From UBA2450 sp045132035 (GTDB taxonomy: Bacteria; Bacillota_I; Bacilli_A; RFN20; CAG-826): a stretch of DNA of 18,256 nucleotides. Positions 9,305 to 15,048 of this stretch are shown here, in pieces. Each line of letters begins with the position of its first letter. Position 1 is the stretch's first letter. The stretch is from NCBI GenBank assembly GCA_045132035.1, contig JBGURM010000048.1, positions 1 through 18,256 on the forward strand, in the 5' to 3' direction. Under the pieces are notes generated by a model that was not told where the DNA came from, ran no database searches, and saw only the letters and a list, made by a program, of their open reading frames with translations. Both the position numbers and the translations under genes were made by a program.

Positions 9305-9330
9305 AGATGATATTTCATCCTTATTCTTTT
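9299..9330 (+). terminator. Terminator of the exonuclease-fusion gene
   Basis: The stem GGATGAA/TTCATCC (9299-9305 and 9314-9320) has an 8-nt loop and is followed by TTATTCTTTT. The stop codon of the preceding gene lies inside the left arm. Confidence 0.7.
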
Positions 9331-9362
9331 ATAATTATGTTATCTAAAAAATAGGAGATTAT

Positions 9363-9746
9363 ATGACAAAAGATAAAGTGATTGAACGAGCATTTAACAT
9401 TGTACTTGATAGTTATAAAATACTTGAATTAGCCAAAAGAAAAGATAAAGACATATTTGATATTCTTTATAACTGGGTTGATAAAATATCATTAAATGAC
9501 CCATCTATGATTAAAGAGATTAAAGATTTTGCGATAGAAAGCAAAAGAAAAATACTTGATCCTAGAGTAGTTCAACTTGCTAAAGATCTAGCTTATGATA
9601 ATGTTAGTTACTATGCTACTAACGCTGTTAGTAAGGCTGTACCTGACCTACTTGAAAAAGAACTTCGCCTATCTTCATACGATGCGAGACAACTTTGGCT
9701 TGAAATAGACAAAGAAGTTGTGGATAGAACAGGATTTAAATATTAA
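9363..9746 (+). CDS. Hypothetical alpha-helical protein, 127 aa
   Basis: I do not recognise the family. The protein is charged, soluble and apparently all-helical, with no signal peptide or membrane segment. A good Shine-Dalgarno (AGGAG, 7 nt from the ATG) supports the start. It lies 58 nt after the exonuclease-fusion gene, beyond that gene's terminator. A TATAAT-like box at 9330-9335 could be its own promoter. It ends 12 nt before the next small gene, so the two probably form an operon. Confidence 0.75.
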   Translation: MTKDKVIERAFNIVLDSYKILELAKRKDKDIFDILYNWVDKISLNDPSMIKEIKDFAIESKRKILDPRVVQLAKDLAYDNVSYYATNAVSKAVPDLLEKELRLSSYDARQLWLEIDKEVVDRTGFKY

Positions 9747-9758
9747 AGAGGAGTATAT

Positions 9759-9983
9759 ATGTACACATATTATTGTATAAAATTAGTTTTAGTAAATGGG
9801 ATTGTTGGCTACGCTGAATATGGTGGCTTAACCTCTAACATTAATAATGCAATGTTTTTTGACACTTATAGTGAAGCAAAAGATTGGTATGTAAGAAATA
9901 TTAAATACACTACATACAATGGAGTAGCAGTTGATACTAGTAAATGTACTATCGTGTCCGTTAATTCTAATGAAGCACTATAG
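9759..9983 (+). CDS. Hypothetical small protein, 74 aa
   Basis: I do not recognise the family. The sequence is rich in Tyr and Asn and predicts mostly beta strands at the start, with an amphipathic helix around YSEAKDWYVRNI (about residues 36-47). There is no signal peptide. The Shine-Dalgarno GAGGAG sits 5 nt before the ATG. It is the second gene of a two-gene unit with the 127-aa protein. No clear terminator follows until 10155. Confidence 0.7.
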   Translation: MYTYYCIKLVLVNGIVGYAEYGGLTSNINNAMFFDTYSEAKDWYVRNIKYTTYNGVAVDTSKCTIVSVNSNEAL

Positions 9984-10047
9984 TTATTGGTAAATGCGAA
10001 GATTGGGATTTAATTAGTGCTAAAAAGTAGCGAGTTACTAATCGGCG

Positions 10048-10077
10048 TTTCTAGTTATGAAATGCCATTTCTAGTTA
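10048..10077. repeat. 10-bp direct repeat, TTTCTAGTTA twice
   Basis: TTTCTAGTTA occurs at 10048-10057 and again at 10068-10077, exactly 20 bp apart, or about two helical turns. It sits in the gene-free region 9984-10379, upstream of a terminator, and could be a paired protein-binding site. In 30% GC DNA chance is not excluded. Confidence 0.4.
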
Positions 10078-10079
10078 AT

Positions 10080-10117
10080 TGTATCATTCTCGTAGCACTT
10101 AGACATAATCGTATACA
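10080..10117. repeat. Dispersed repeat, copy A of two (about 38 bp)
   Basis: This stretch, with core ATTCTCGTAG-AC-T, matches 14034-14071 with about 8 differences and no gaps. The right part of this copy (ATTCTCGT, 10086-10093) can also pair with ACGAGAAAT at 10150-10158, and ATCGTA (10108-10113) with TACGAT (10136-10141). The span 10085-10180 could therefore form a folded transcript ending in the terminator at 10155. Confidence 0.5.
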
Positions 10118-10154
10118 TACTTAGATACAAAGGCTTACGATAAAAAAGCACGAG

Positions 10155-10180
10155 AAATGAGGAAAAATCCTCATTTTTTG
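10155..10180 (+). terminator. Intrinsic terminator
   Basis: AAATGAGGA (10155-10163) pairs perfectly with TCCTCATTT (10168-10176) across a 4-nt A loop, followed by a T run to 10179. It terminates the 9363-9983 operon or a separate short RNA from 9984-10150. Confidence 0.8.
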
Positions 10181-10242
10181 TTTATTTTGAGTAGTTTCCA
10201 GGTTTGCTAGTTCGATTCTGAAGGCTGAAATTTGAAAGAAGT

Positions 10243-10259
10243 TTAATACCTATGGTGAG
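10243..10259. repeat. Left direct repeat bracketing the RNA/DUF4314/YhcG cassette
   Basis: TTAATACCTATGGTGAG here matches TTAATAACTATGGTGAG at 11971-11987 at 16 of 17 positions in the same orientation. The two copies enclose exactly the structured RNA, the DUF4314-like gene and the YhcG-type gene. This copy is also the first of three ACCTATGG units. Confidence 0.55.
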
Positions 10260-10310
10260 GGATATGCTTTACCTATGGAAAGGGTAGTTGATACCTATGG
10301 GAAGAGTATA
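10247..10310. repeat. Three tandem ACCTATGG units, 22-23 bp apart
   Basis: ACCTATGG occurs exactly at 10248, 10271 and 10293, each followed by a purine-rich GAG/AGG stretch and a TA-rich tail. The 23 and 22 bp spacing is about two helical turns and not a multiple of three, so this is a DNA-level repeat and not a protein repeat. It lies about 90 bp upstream of the putative RNA and could be an iterated binding site. Confidence 0.55.
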
Positions 10311-10379
10311 TCGACAAAATATGAGTAAAAAGTCTTTTTTAAAAAATAAATTTTGCTTAATGCATAAGCATTATTAAAC

Positions 10380-10385
10380 TATAAT
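10380..10385 (+). promoter_or_regulatory. -10 box for the structured RNA
   Basis: A perfect TATAAT lies about 15-20 bp before the structured segment, inside a stretch of only about 19% G+C. No convincing -35 is seen at 17 bp (TTAATG at 10357-10362). A 6-bp hairpin TAATGC/GCATTA lies just upstream. Confidence 0.45.
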
Positions 10386-10399
10386 ATATTTGCTCATAT

Positions 10400-10712
10400 A
10401 TTTAGACCACAGGCGCTATGAACTAGCTAATAGCAAAGTCGACCATACGCAGGTGAACTGTGGCCAATGGATATACGGACTATCATACTACGTGTTAGGG
10501 TATGGTAATGCGGAATAGTATTGCCCAAGGGTAAAAGTGACCGTTAGGGTCTCCAGCGAGGATTAATCAAGAAGAACTCTCCGCTTAGATGCGGCGGGAT
10601 AAGCCCAAGATGAATCGTGCTCATCGCTCCGCACAATTAGCAATAATTGAACATGTGGCCATCACAAGGATGATGTAACACCAGCAGTTACGGGACTTAG
10701 TCGATAACTGCA
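10400..10712 (+). ncRNA. Large GC-rich structured noncoding RNA, class unknown
   Basis: About 310 nt with 46% G+C sit in DNA of about 20-30%, with no convincing reading frame. Helices visible by eye: CCACAG/CTGTGG (10407-10412, 10458-10463) enclosing GCTAT/ATAGC; CATAC/GTATG (10484, 10500); GGTAAT/ATTGCC (10504, 10520); GACC/GGTC (10539, 10548); TGCGG/CCGCA (10590, 10629) enclosing GGG/CCC and GATGA/TCATC; CATCA/TGATG (10660, 10671); and a final 7-bp GCAGTTA/TAACTGC (10684, 10705). No group II domain V, RNase P, tmRNA or T-box signature was found. An upstream TATAAT favours the + strand. It lies 90 nt before the DUF4314-like gene, so it could be a leader, a trans-acting RNA or a mobile-element RNA such as the HEARO type; the last is a guess. 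Confidence 0.6.
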
Positions 10713-10801
10713 AAAAAGGTGTTTTTCATTTGGATGGTTTTTATTTATCTCCTTTTGAAGAAGACACTTATGTCCAACTAACGAAAGGGGATTTTATTTT
10801 T

Positions 10802-10972
10802 ATGATTAAAGTTGGTGACAAAATTAGAATCATTCATATGGATGGTGAACCCTCTTATAGTGGGAAAACAGGTATTGTTGAACATATCGATGATATCGGT
10901 CAAATTCATGGTAGCTGGGGTGGATGTGCTCTAATACCGGGCGTTGATCAATTTGAAGTGGTGGAGGAATAA
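10802..10972 (+). CDS. DUF4314-like small protein, 56 aa
   Basis: MIKVGDKIRIIHMDGEP...GKTGIVEHIDDIGQIHGSWGGCALIPGVDQFEVVEE has the DUF4314 pattern: a small beta-barrel, KOW/SH3-like fold with the hallmark VDDIGQIH-SW and LIPGVD segments. I chose ATG 10802 because AAAGGGG lies 9-10 nt upstream and the domain begins there; the frame is open from 10730 but that extension is not domain-like. DUF4314 proteins are common in mobile elements of Bacillota and their role is unknown. The stop lies 3 nt before the YhcG-type gene, so the two are co-translated. Confidence 0.8.
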   Translation: MIKVGDKIRIIHMDGEPSYSGKTGIVEHIDDIGQIHGSWGGCALIPGVDQFEVVEE

Positions 10973-10975
10973 ATA

Positions 10976-11974
10976 ATGGAAAAAGAATTAGAATTCAAAG
11001 AAATCATAAACATCATTCAAAATCATCGCCAAAATGCTTATCGAAAAATCAATGAGGAATTGGTGACGATGTATTACGAAATAGGCCAATATTTATCAAA
11101 AAAAGTTAATGTTGGTGAATATGGAGAAGGAGTAATTTCAAAAATTGCAAACAAAATCAACGAACAATATCCAACTCTTAATGGATTTAGTAAAAGAGGG
11201 TTGTATCAAATGATACAATTTTATGAAATTTATAAAGAAAATCAAAAAGTGCGACCACTGCTCGCACAATTGAGTTGGACTAATAATTTGCTCATTTTAA
11301 GGGGCACTAAAACAATCGAAGAAAAAGAATTTTATATTCGTCTTTGCATTAAAAATAATTATTCATCAAGAGAGCTTAATAGACAAATTCAAAGTCATTA
11401 CTATGAAAGATTTTTATTATCTAATGGAAATGCTTTAGAAAGTCTAGAACCAGTAGTTGGAGAAGAAGATTACCCAAACACTAAATTATTAGACGTTTAT
11501 TCTCTCGAATTCCTTGATTTGCCGAACAATTACAAAGAAAAAGACTTAAAAAGTGCGATTATGAGCAACCTTAAGGATTTTATTCTTGAAATAGGCAAAG
11601 ACTTTTCTTTTGTTGGTCAAGAATATCGTATTCAAGTTGGTGGCCGCGATTTTTATATCGATCTCTTATTCTATAATAGAGCGTATTCTTGTTTAGTTGC
11701 TTTTGAATTAAAAATTGGTGAATTTGAACCTGAGTATCTTTCAAAAATGAATTTCTATCTTGAGGCATTAGATAGACAAGAAAGGAAAGAAGGAGAAAAT
11801 CCAAGCGTAGGAATTATTTTGTGCTCATCAAAAAATGAGACAATTGTCGAATATGCCCAAACAAGAAGTAATTCGCCTACCGCTATAAGTACATACGAAA
11901 CAAAACTAATTGATAAAAAGCTATTACAAAAGAAACTTATTGAATATCAAAAAGCATTTGACGATAAAGATTAA
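10976..11974 (+). CDS. YhcG-type PDDEXK nuclease (DUF1016)
   Basis: The N-terminal DUF1016 helical domain spans about residues 1-150 (typical YYEIGQYLSKK, GFSKRGLYQMIQFYE, LSWTNNLLIL). The C-terminal PD-(D/E)xK nuclease domain spans about 165-330. The active site is readable: D229 in FYIDLLFYNR, E244 and K246 in FELK, with FYLEALD and PSVGIILC conserved after it. The 332 aa match the family. YhcG proteins are predicted DNA nucleases found on mobile elements and near restriction systems; their cellular task is not settled. A strong GGAGG lies inside the end of the preceding gene, so expression is tied to it. A terminator follows at 12000. Confidence 0.92.
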   Translation: MEKELEFKEIINIIQNHRQNAYRKINEELVTMYYEIGQYLSKKVNVGEYGEGVISKIANKINEQYPTLNGFSKRGLYQMIQFYEIYKENQKVRPLLAQLSWTNNLLILRGTKTIEEKEFYIRLCIKNNYSSRELNRQIQSHYYERFLLSNGNALESLEPVVGEEDYPNTKLLDVYSLEFLDLPNNYKEKDLKSAIMSNLKDFILEIGKDFSFVGQEYRIQVGGRDFYIDLLFYNRAYSCLVAFELKIGEFEPEYLSKMNFYLEALDRQERKEGENPSVGIILCSSKNETIVEYAQTRSNSPTAISTYETKLIDKKLLQKKLIEYQKAFDDKD

Positions 11975-11987
11975 TAACTATGGTGAG
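11971..11987. repeat. Right direct repeat bracketing the RNA/DUF4314/YhcG cassette
   Basis: TTAATAACTATGGTGAG overlaps the YhcG stop codon and matches 10243-10259 at 16 of 17 positions. Homology stops on both sides, as expected for a short recombination or target-site repeat. Confidence 0.55.
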
Positions 11988-11999
11988 TATATAACATTG

Positions 12000-12032
12000 A
12001 ATCCTTGATACTAATTGTATTAAGGATTTTTT
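12000..12032 (+). terminator. Terminator of the DUF4314-YhcG operon
   Basis: AATCCTT and AAGGATT form a stem that continues inward through a G-T pair into ATAC/GTAT (12 bp in total, 5-nt loop). Six or more T follow the right arm. Confidence 0.85.
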
Positions 12033-12037
12033 ATAAC

Positions 12038-12071
12038 TGTGACACTTTTGTGACGCATGTAGGTGTAATAT
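12038..12071 (+). promoter_or_regulatory. Regulated promoter 1 (secreted protein)
   Basis: TGTGACACTTTTGTGACG (12038-12055) is followed after exactly 10 bp by the -10 box TAATAT (12066-12071). The motif consists of two TGTGaCA-type heptamers 11 bp apart. It shares sequence and geometry with the promoters at 13630, 14133 and 14645. Fixed distance to the -10 suggests an activator bound over the -35 region. Confidence 0.75.
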
Positions 12072-12098
12072 ACAAAAGATTTTTATTGGAGGTGCTTT

Positions 12099-13493
12099 AT
12101 GCTTAAGAAAAATGTAATCTTCTTATTAACTAGCACAATGGCTATTGGAATTTTTGCTTCGGTTGCCTTATTATCAAACAACTTGGGTCGTTCTTCATTT
12201 TTGAGTGCTGCGAGCGAACCATACACATTAACAATTAACGCATCGAATAGATCTAATTTTGTTCAAGATGGTGATGTTTATAGAGGAATATTCAAAACAG
12301 GTCTTGGTAACGATGTGACATTTGTCACCAATTCAGTTAATCTTATTGGAGAAGATGTTTTTTATTGGCAAAGTAATAGTGGGTATTTAAAAAATGAAAC
12401 TGCTATGACTGGTTTATACCAAATCGATATAAGCGCTTATGTCTATGGAGGGTCTTTAGGAGGTTTTAGTCCAAGCGCTGCAACTCTTAGAACTGAAACA
12501 AAGATTGATCCAAAACAAGCGAGTTCGGTTTATAGCGCAGACAAGTTGATTGGTGCAACATCAGTCCAAACATATTCAATAAATATTCCTAGCAACCAAA
12601 ATCATGGAAATTATATTTCTATGAAATTAAACGAAAACGTCCAATATGCATATCGCTTAGAAGTCACATCAGTTAAATTTTATTTTAGTTGTTCGAACGT
12701 TAAAAACCTCGTAAAAGTATCTTCCACAAATGAAAGCTATGGAACAGTTTCAATCGAAGGCTATGGTAGCAACGAACAAATTGTGACCAATGGAACTCAA
12801 ATCACAATTCATGCAAATCCACTTACCAATTATCAAACTGAGTTTTTTGCATCTTTCAAAGGTTGGCATTTAAATGGCAGTGAAGAAGTCGTAAGCAGAG
12901 ATTTCGACATAACGTTCACCACAGAATTAAATAAATCATATGTTTACGTGGCAGAATTTGAAGAAGCTGAAACAGAATTATTTGACCAAGGTGTAGACAC
13001 TTCAGACGATAAATTAACTACTTATGTAAAAAACAAAAATAACAAGTATTATCCACTTAACAGCGTGAAAGATGATGAAACATCTTTCCCAACAGCCCTA
13101 ACTGACAAAGTTAACGAATTATTTATTGCACAACATTTCAATAGGGGTAATTACTTGACCCATCTTGAATTAAATATTGATCGCAAAGGCCATGGCAATT
13201 GGGAACCATTTGATCCAGACAAAATTCAAGCAGTTATCTTCTATATGAATATGGATCAACCTGCACAATACGACCCAGTTGGAATTGATCAATTTGTAAC
13301 AACAAACGGAACGCTTACAACATTCAGCGGTTTAAAAGATAAAACAGATGGAAATAATGCTATGAGTAAGGTTGTTTGGACAAACTTCACATCTGATGTA
13401 GCTAAATTTTATGTTCCTGATGAGTATCGAGACCCAGATAACATCAAAAAACACAATATTTGGATTAAGAGAATGCTGGTTATTGAAAGATAA
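12099..13493 (+). CDS. Secreted protein with InlB-B/bacterial-repeat-like domain
   Basis: The 464-aa product starts with a signal peptide: two Lys, a hydrophobic core to about residue 28, and likely cleavage near SAAS at 35-39. Residues about 40-200 are a beta-rich region of unknown family. Residues about 206-288 look like a surface-protein repeat domain (YGTVSIEGYG..., FKGWHLNG, VYVAEFEE). Residues 290-464 are unrecognised. There is no LPxTG motif, C-terminal membrane anchor or lipobox, so it is probably released. The start has a strong Shine-Dalgarno (GGAGGTG, 12088-12094). It shares its promoter motif with the three Nif11-type peptide genes, so it is probably part of the same response. No enzymatic motif is visible. 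Confidence 0.8.
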   Translation: MLKKNVIFLLTSTMAIGIFASVALLSNNLGRSSFLSAASEPYTLTINASNRSNFVQDGDVYRGIFKTGLGNDVTFVTNSVNLIGEDVFYWQSNSGYLKNETAMTGLYQIDISAYVYGGSLGGFSPSAATLRTETKIDPKQASSVYSADKLIGATSVQTYSINIPSNQNHGNYISMKLNENVQYAYRLEVTSVKFYFSCSNVKNLVKVSSTNESYGTVSIEGYGSNEQIVTNGTQITIHANPLTNYQTEFFASFKGWHLNGSEEVVSRDFDITFTTELNKSYVYVAEFEEAETELFDQGVDTSDDKLTTYVKNKNNKYYPLNSVKDDETSFPTALTDKVNELFIAQHFNRGNYLTHLELNIDRKGHGNWEPFDPDKIQAVIFYMNMDQPAQYDPVGIDQFVTTNGTLTTFSGLKDKTDGNNAMSKVVWTNFTSDVAKFYVPDEYRDPDNIKKHNIWIKRMLVIER

Positions 13494-13565
13494 TTAAGCT
13501 TTCTCTAGTGTTTTACACTTATCATTAATAATTCTGTGGTGGCCCCAAGGAACCATTGTCAATTC

Positions 13566-13590
13566 TCCCACAAGTTGTGGGAAAATGTTT
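13566..13590 (+). terminator. Possible terminator after the secreted protein
   Basis: TCCCACAA and TTGTGGGA form a near-palindrome at 13566-13582, followed by AAAATGTTTTT. The T run is displaced by 5 nt, so termination is less certain than at the other sites. Confidence 0.5.
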
Positions 13591-13629
13591 TTATACAAAA
13601 TATAAAACTTTCAATAGAATTTGAATCTA

Positions 13630-13663
13630 TGTGGCACTTTTGTGACAGAATCAATGATATAGT
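13630..13663 (+). promoter_or_regulatory. Regulated promoter 2 (Nif11-type peptide 1)
   Basis: TGTGGCACTTTTGTGACA (13630-13647), then exactly 10 bp, then -10 box TATAGT (13658-13663). An A/T-rich ATAGAATTTGA lies just upstream and recurs at the broken copy near 15035. The motif replaces a normal -35. Confidence 0.8.
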
Positions 13664-13688
13664 AAAAATAACAAGAAGGAGTTAGATT

Positions 13689-13982
13689 ATGAAACAAGAT
13701 TTATTAAAAGGATTAAGCGAAGAACAAATTGCAAAAATTAAAGCCTGTAATAGCAGTGAAGAACTCTTAGAGTTAGCAAAAGCCGAAGGTGTTGAATTAA
13801 GTCAAGAACAATTAAATGCGATATCCGGTGGAGGCTTATTCTGTTCAACTGAAAATAATTGTCCTCAATGTGGCGCTGGATATGATGACATTATGTTCTG
13901 GAGTGAACGTTTTGCAGACGGACATGAAACCGTTCATTACGAATGCAAAAAATGTCAATGTCAATGGACCAAGGATAGATAA
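13689..13982 (+). CDS. Nif11-type leader peptide with zinc-ribbon-like tail, 1
   Basis: This 97-aa protein begins with a Nif11/NHLP-type leader: LLKGLSEEQIAKIKAC, then ELLELAKAEGVELSQEQL, ending NAISGGG at 44-49. Such leaders are recognised by RiPP maturation machinery and cut after Gly-Gly by a C39-type peptidase exporter. The tail (50-97) has C52, a CPQC pair (C58, C61) and a CKKC pair (C86, C89) followed by C91 and W93, the spacing of a zinc ribbon. A metal-binding or disulfide-bonded core is unusual for the family. The Shine-Dalgarno is AAGGAG, 7 nt from the ATG. It has its own promoter and terminator. No modification or export gene lies nearby in the window. Confidence 0.82.
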   Translation: MKQDLLKGLSEEQIAKIKACNSSEELLELAKAEGVELSQEQLNAISGGGLFCSTENNCPQCGAGYDDIMFWSERFADGHETVHYECKKCQCQWTKDR

Positions 13983-14033
13983 TTTTGTTCGTGTTAACTT
14001 TTAAAAGTGTTACTCTTATCAAAAAGTGTTCCT

Positions 14034-14071
14034 TGTATTATTCTCGTAGTACATTGACAAAATCTTATAAA
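14034..14071. repeat. Dispersed repeat, copy B of two
   Basis: This matches 10080-10117 with about 8 differences over 38 bp, no gaps, same orientation. It runs into the left arm of the terminator at 14067. In both places the repeat lies shortly upstream of an intrinsic terminator and after a small gene. Confidence 0.5.
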
Positions 14072-14098
14072 ACCCTATTGATAGATAGGGTTTTATAC
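14067..14098 (+). terminator. Terminator of Nif11-type peptide gene 1
   Basis: A perfect 12-bp stem, ATAAAACCCTAT/ATAGGGTTTTAT, with a 6-nt loop has A and T runs on either side, so it can work in both directions. Confidence 0.85.
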
Positions 14099-14132
14099 AA
14101 AGTATAAGAGATCTAGAAAAAATATAACTAAA

Positions 14133-14166
14133 TGTGGCACATTTGTGACAAATAGTGTGATAACAT
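14133..14166 (+). promoter_or_regulatory. Regulated promoter 3 (Nif11-type peptide 2)
   Basis: TGTGGCACATTTGTGACA (14133-14150), 10 bp, then -10 box TAACAT (14161-14166). It differs from the other copies by one base, T to A, in the spacer between the two heptamers. Confidence 0.8.
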
Positions 14167-14190
14167 ACAAATATAAGGAGAGATGAGAAT

Positions 14191-14469
14191 ATGAAAAAAG
14201 AATTATTAAAAGGTTTAACTGATGAGCAAATCAATAAAGCTAAAAATTGTAAAAACAAAGATGAATTATTAAAACTCGCCAAAGAAGAAGGCATTCAACT
14301 TACTGATGAACAATTAGAGGCTGTTAATGGTGGTGGATGTACATCTGAACCTCCTAGTGACGTAAAATGTCCAAAATGTGGATCAAATAAAACTGAATGG
14401 GTTTGGTTCCCGTTTGTTGGCTATGATCTCACTTGCAAAAAGTGTGGTTATGAATGGAACAAAAAATAA
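14191..14469 (+). CDS. Nif11-type leader peptide with zinc-ribbon-like tail, 2
   Basis: The 92-aa product is a paralogue of its neighbours. The leader (1-49) starts MKKELLKGLTDEQINKAKNC and ends QLEAVNGGG. The tail has C50, a CPKC pair (C60, C63) and a CKKC pair (C82, C85), ending CGYEWNKK. The two knuckles are 18 residues apart, as in small zinc ribbons. The Shine-Dalgarno AAGGAG lies 10 nt before the ATG, slightly long. It has its own promoter and a strong terminator. As with peptide 1, leader type and GGG suggest export with leader removal, while the cysteines suggest a folded metal-binding or oxidised product. Function is unproven. Confidence 0.82.
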   Translation: MKKELLKGLTDEQINKAKNCKNKDELLKLAKEEGIQLTDEQLEAVNGGGCTSEPPSDVKCPKCGSNKTEWVWFPFVGYDLTCKKCGYEWNKK

Positions 14470-14499
14470 TTATTTTCAAAATCCTGTAATGGTAATAAC

Positions 14500-14528
14500 A
14501 CACTCACATCTAAATGTGGGTGTTTTTA
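14500..14528 (+). terminator. Terminator of Nif11-type peptide gene 2
   Basis: ACACTCACAT (14500-14509) pairs with ATGTGGGTGT (14514-14523) over 10 bp with one wobble and a 4-nt loop, then a T run. Confidence 0.85.
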
Positions 14529-14549
14529 CTTTGTAACTAAATCAGGTAA

Positions 14550-14569
14550 CTAATATTTCATAATATTAG
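14550..14569. other. Perfect 8-bp hairpin upstream of peptide gene 3
   Basis: CTAATATT/AATATTAG with a 4-nt loop lies 76 bp before the promoter motif. It has no T run and is very AT-rich. It may be an operator-like palindrome or chance; nothing else is seen between 14529 and 14640. Confidence 0.35.
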
Positions 14570-14644
14570 AAAAGCGAACAATATTATCAAACAAAATAAG
14601 CCTTTCCATCATGATAAAGTTAGAATTCATAAATCTAATATTGC

Positions 14645-14678
14645 TGTGGCACTTTTGTGACAACGGCTATGATAGTGT
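14645..14678 (+). promoter_or_regulatory. Regulated promoter 4 (Nif11-type peptide 3)
   Basis: TGTGGCACTTTTGTGACA (14645-14662) is identical to the copy at 13630, again with 10 bp to the -10 box TAGTGT (14673-14678). A TATAAA one step downstream (14678-14683) is an alternative -10. Confidence 0.8.
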
Positions 14679-14704
14679 ATAAACAAGAAGGGGATACTGT
14701 GTTT

Positions 14705-14983
14705 ATGAAAAAAGAATTATTAAAAGGTTTAACCGAAGAACAAATTGCAAAAGTTAAAGCCTGCAAAAGTAGCGATGAATTATTAGCCTTAGCCAAAGCC
14801 GAAGGCATTCAATTAACTGACGAGCAATTAGAAGTAATCAATGGTGGCGGATGCAGCATTATTTCAAATATCGGAGATGCTATCAATCAAAGTGATTGCC
14901 CACAATGTGGTTGTAATGATGTTGTAGTAAAAGATAACTGGGCCCGCTGTAAAGGATGCGGATTTAAGTGGAATCGTTTATAG
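14705..14983 (+). CDS. Nif11-type leader peptide with zinc-ribbon-like tail, 3
   Basis: The 92-aa product has the same leader (LLKGLTEEQIAKVKAC to VINGGG at 44-49). Its core has C50, a CPQC pair (C65, C68), C70, and a CKGC pair (C82, C85) ending CGFKWNRL. Compared with peptide 2, residues 51-64 are longer and hydrophobic (SIISNIGDAI), and the loop between the knuckles is shorter. The ATG at 14705 matches the paralogues, but a GTG at 14699, 5 nt after AAGGGG, could add two residues. An in-frame GTG at 14657 lies inside the promoter motif and is not a credible start. No clear terminator follows before the insertion element. Confidence 0.82.
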   Translation: MKKELLKGLTEEQIAKVKACKSSDELLALAKAEGIQLTDEQLEVINGGGCSIISNIGDAINQSDCPQCGCNDVVVKDNWARCKGCGFKWNRL

Positions 14984-15048
14984 TAAAAAAACTATTTTAT
15001 TGGCAAAAACAGCTTTTACGAATTTCTATATTATAGAATTTGATTTAA

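Noticed and set aside
10400..10712. Group II intron, RNase P RNA or tmRNA
   Set aside because: No domain V hairpin, no RNase P core motifs, no tag reading frame or tRNA-like ends were visible.
10730..10801. 24-residue N-terminal extension of the DUF4314-like protein
   Set aside because: The strong AAAGGGG places the start at 10802, where the conserved domain begins.
14019..14294. 91-aa reading frame on the minus strand
   Set aside because: It is the reverse of peptide gene 2's leader and promoter region, with no ribosome site.
13630..14662. TGGCAC plus downstream TGACA read as a sigma-54 -24/-12 promoter
   Set aside because: The -12 GC element is not present at the required spacing, the copy at 12038 lacks TGGCAC, and a TAnnnT -10 box lies at a fixed 10 bp.
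14657..14704. N-terminal extension of peptide gene 3 from GTG 14657
   Set aside because: The codons overlap the promoter motif and -10 box, and the paralogues start at the equivalent of 14705.
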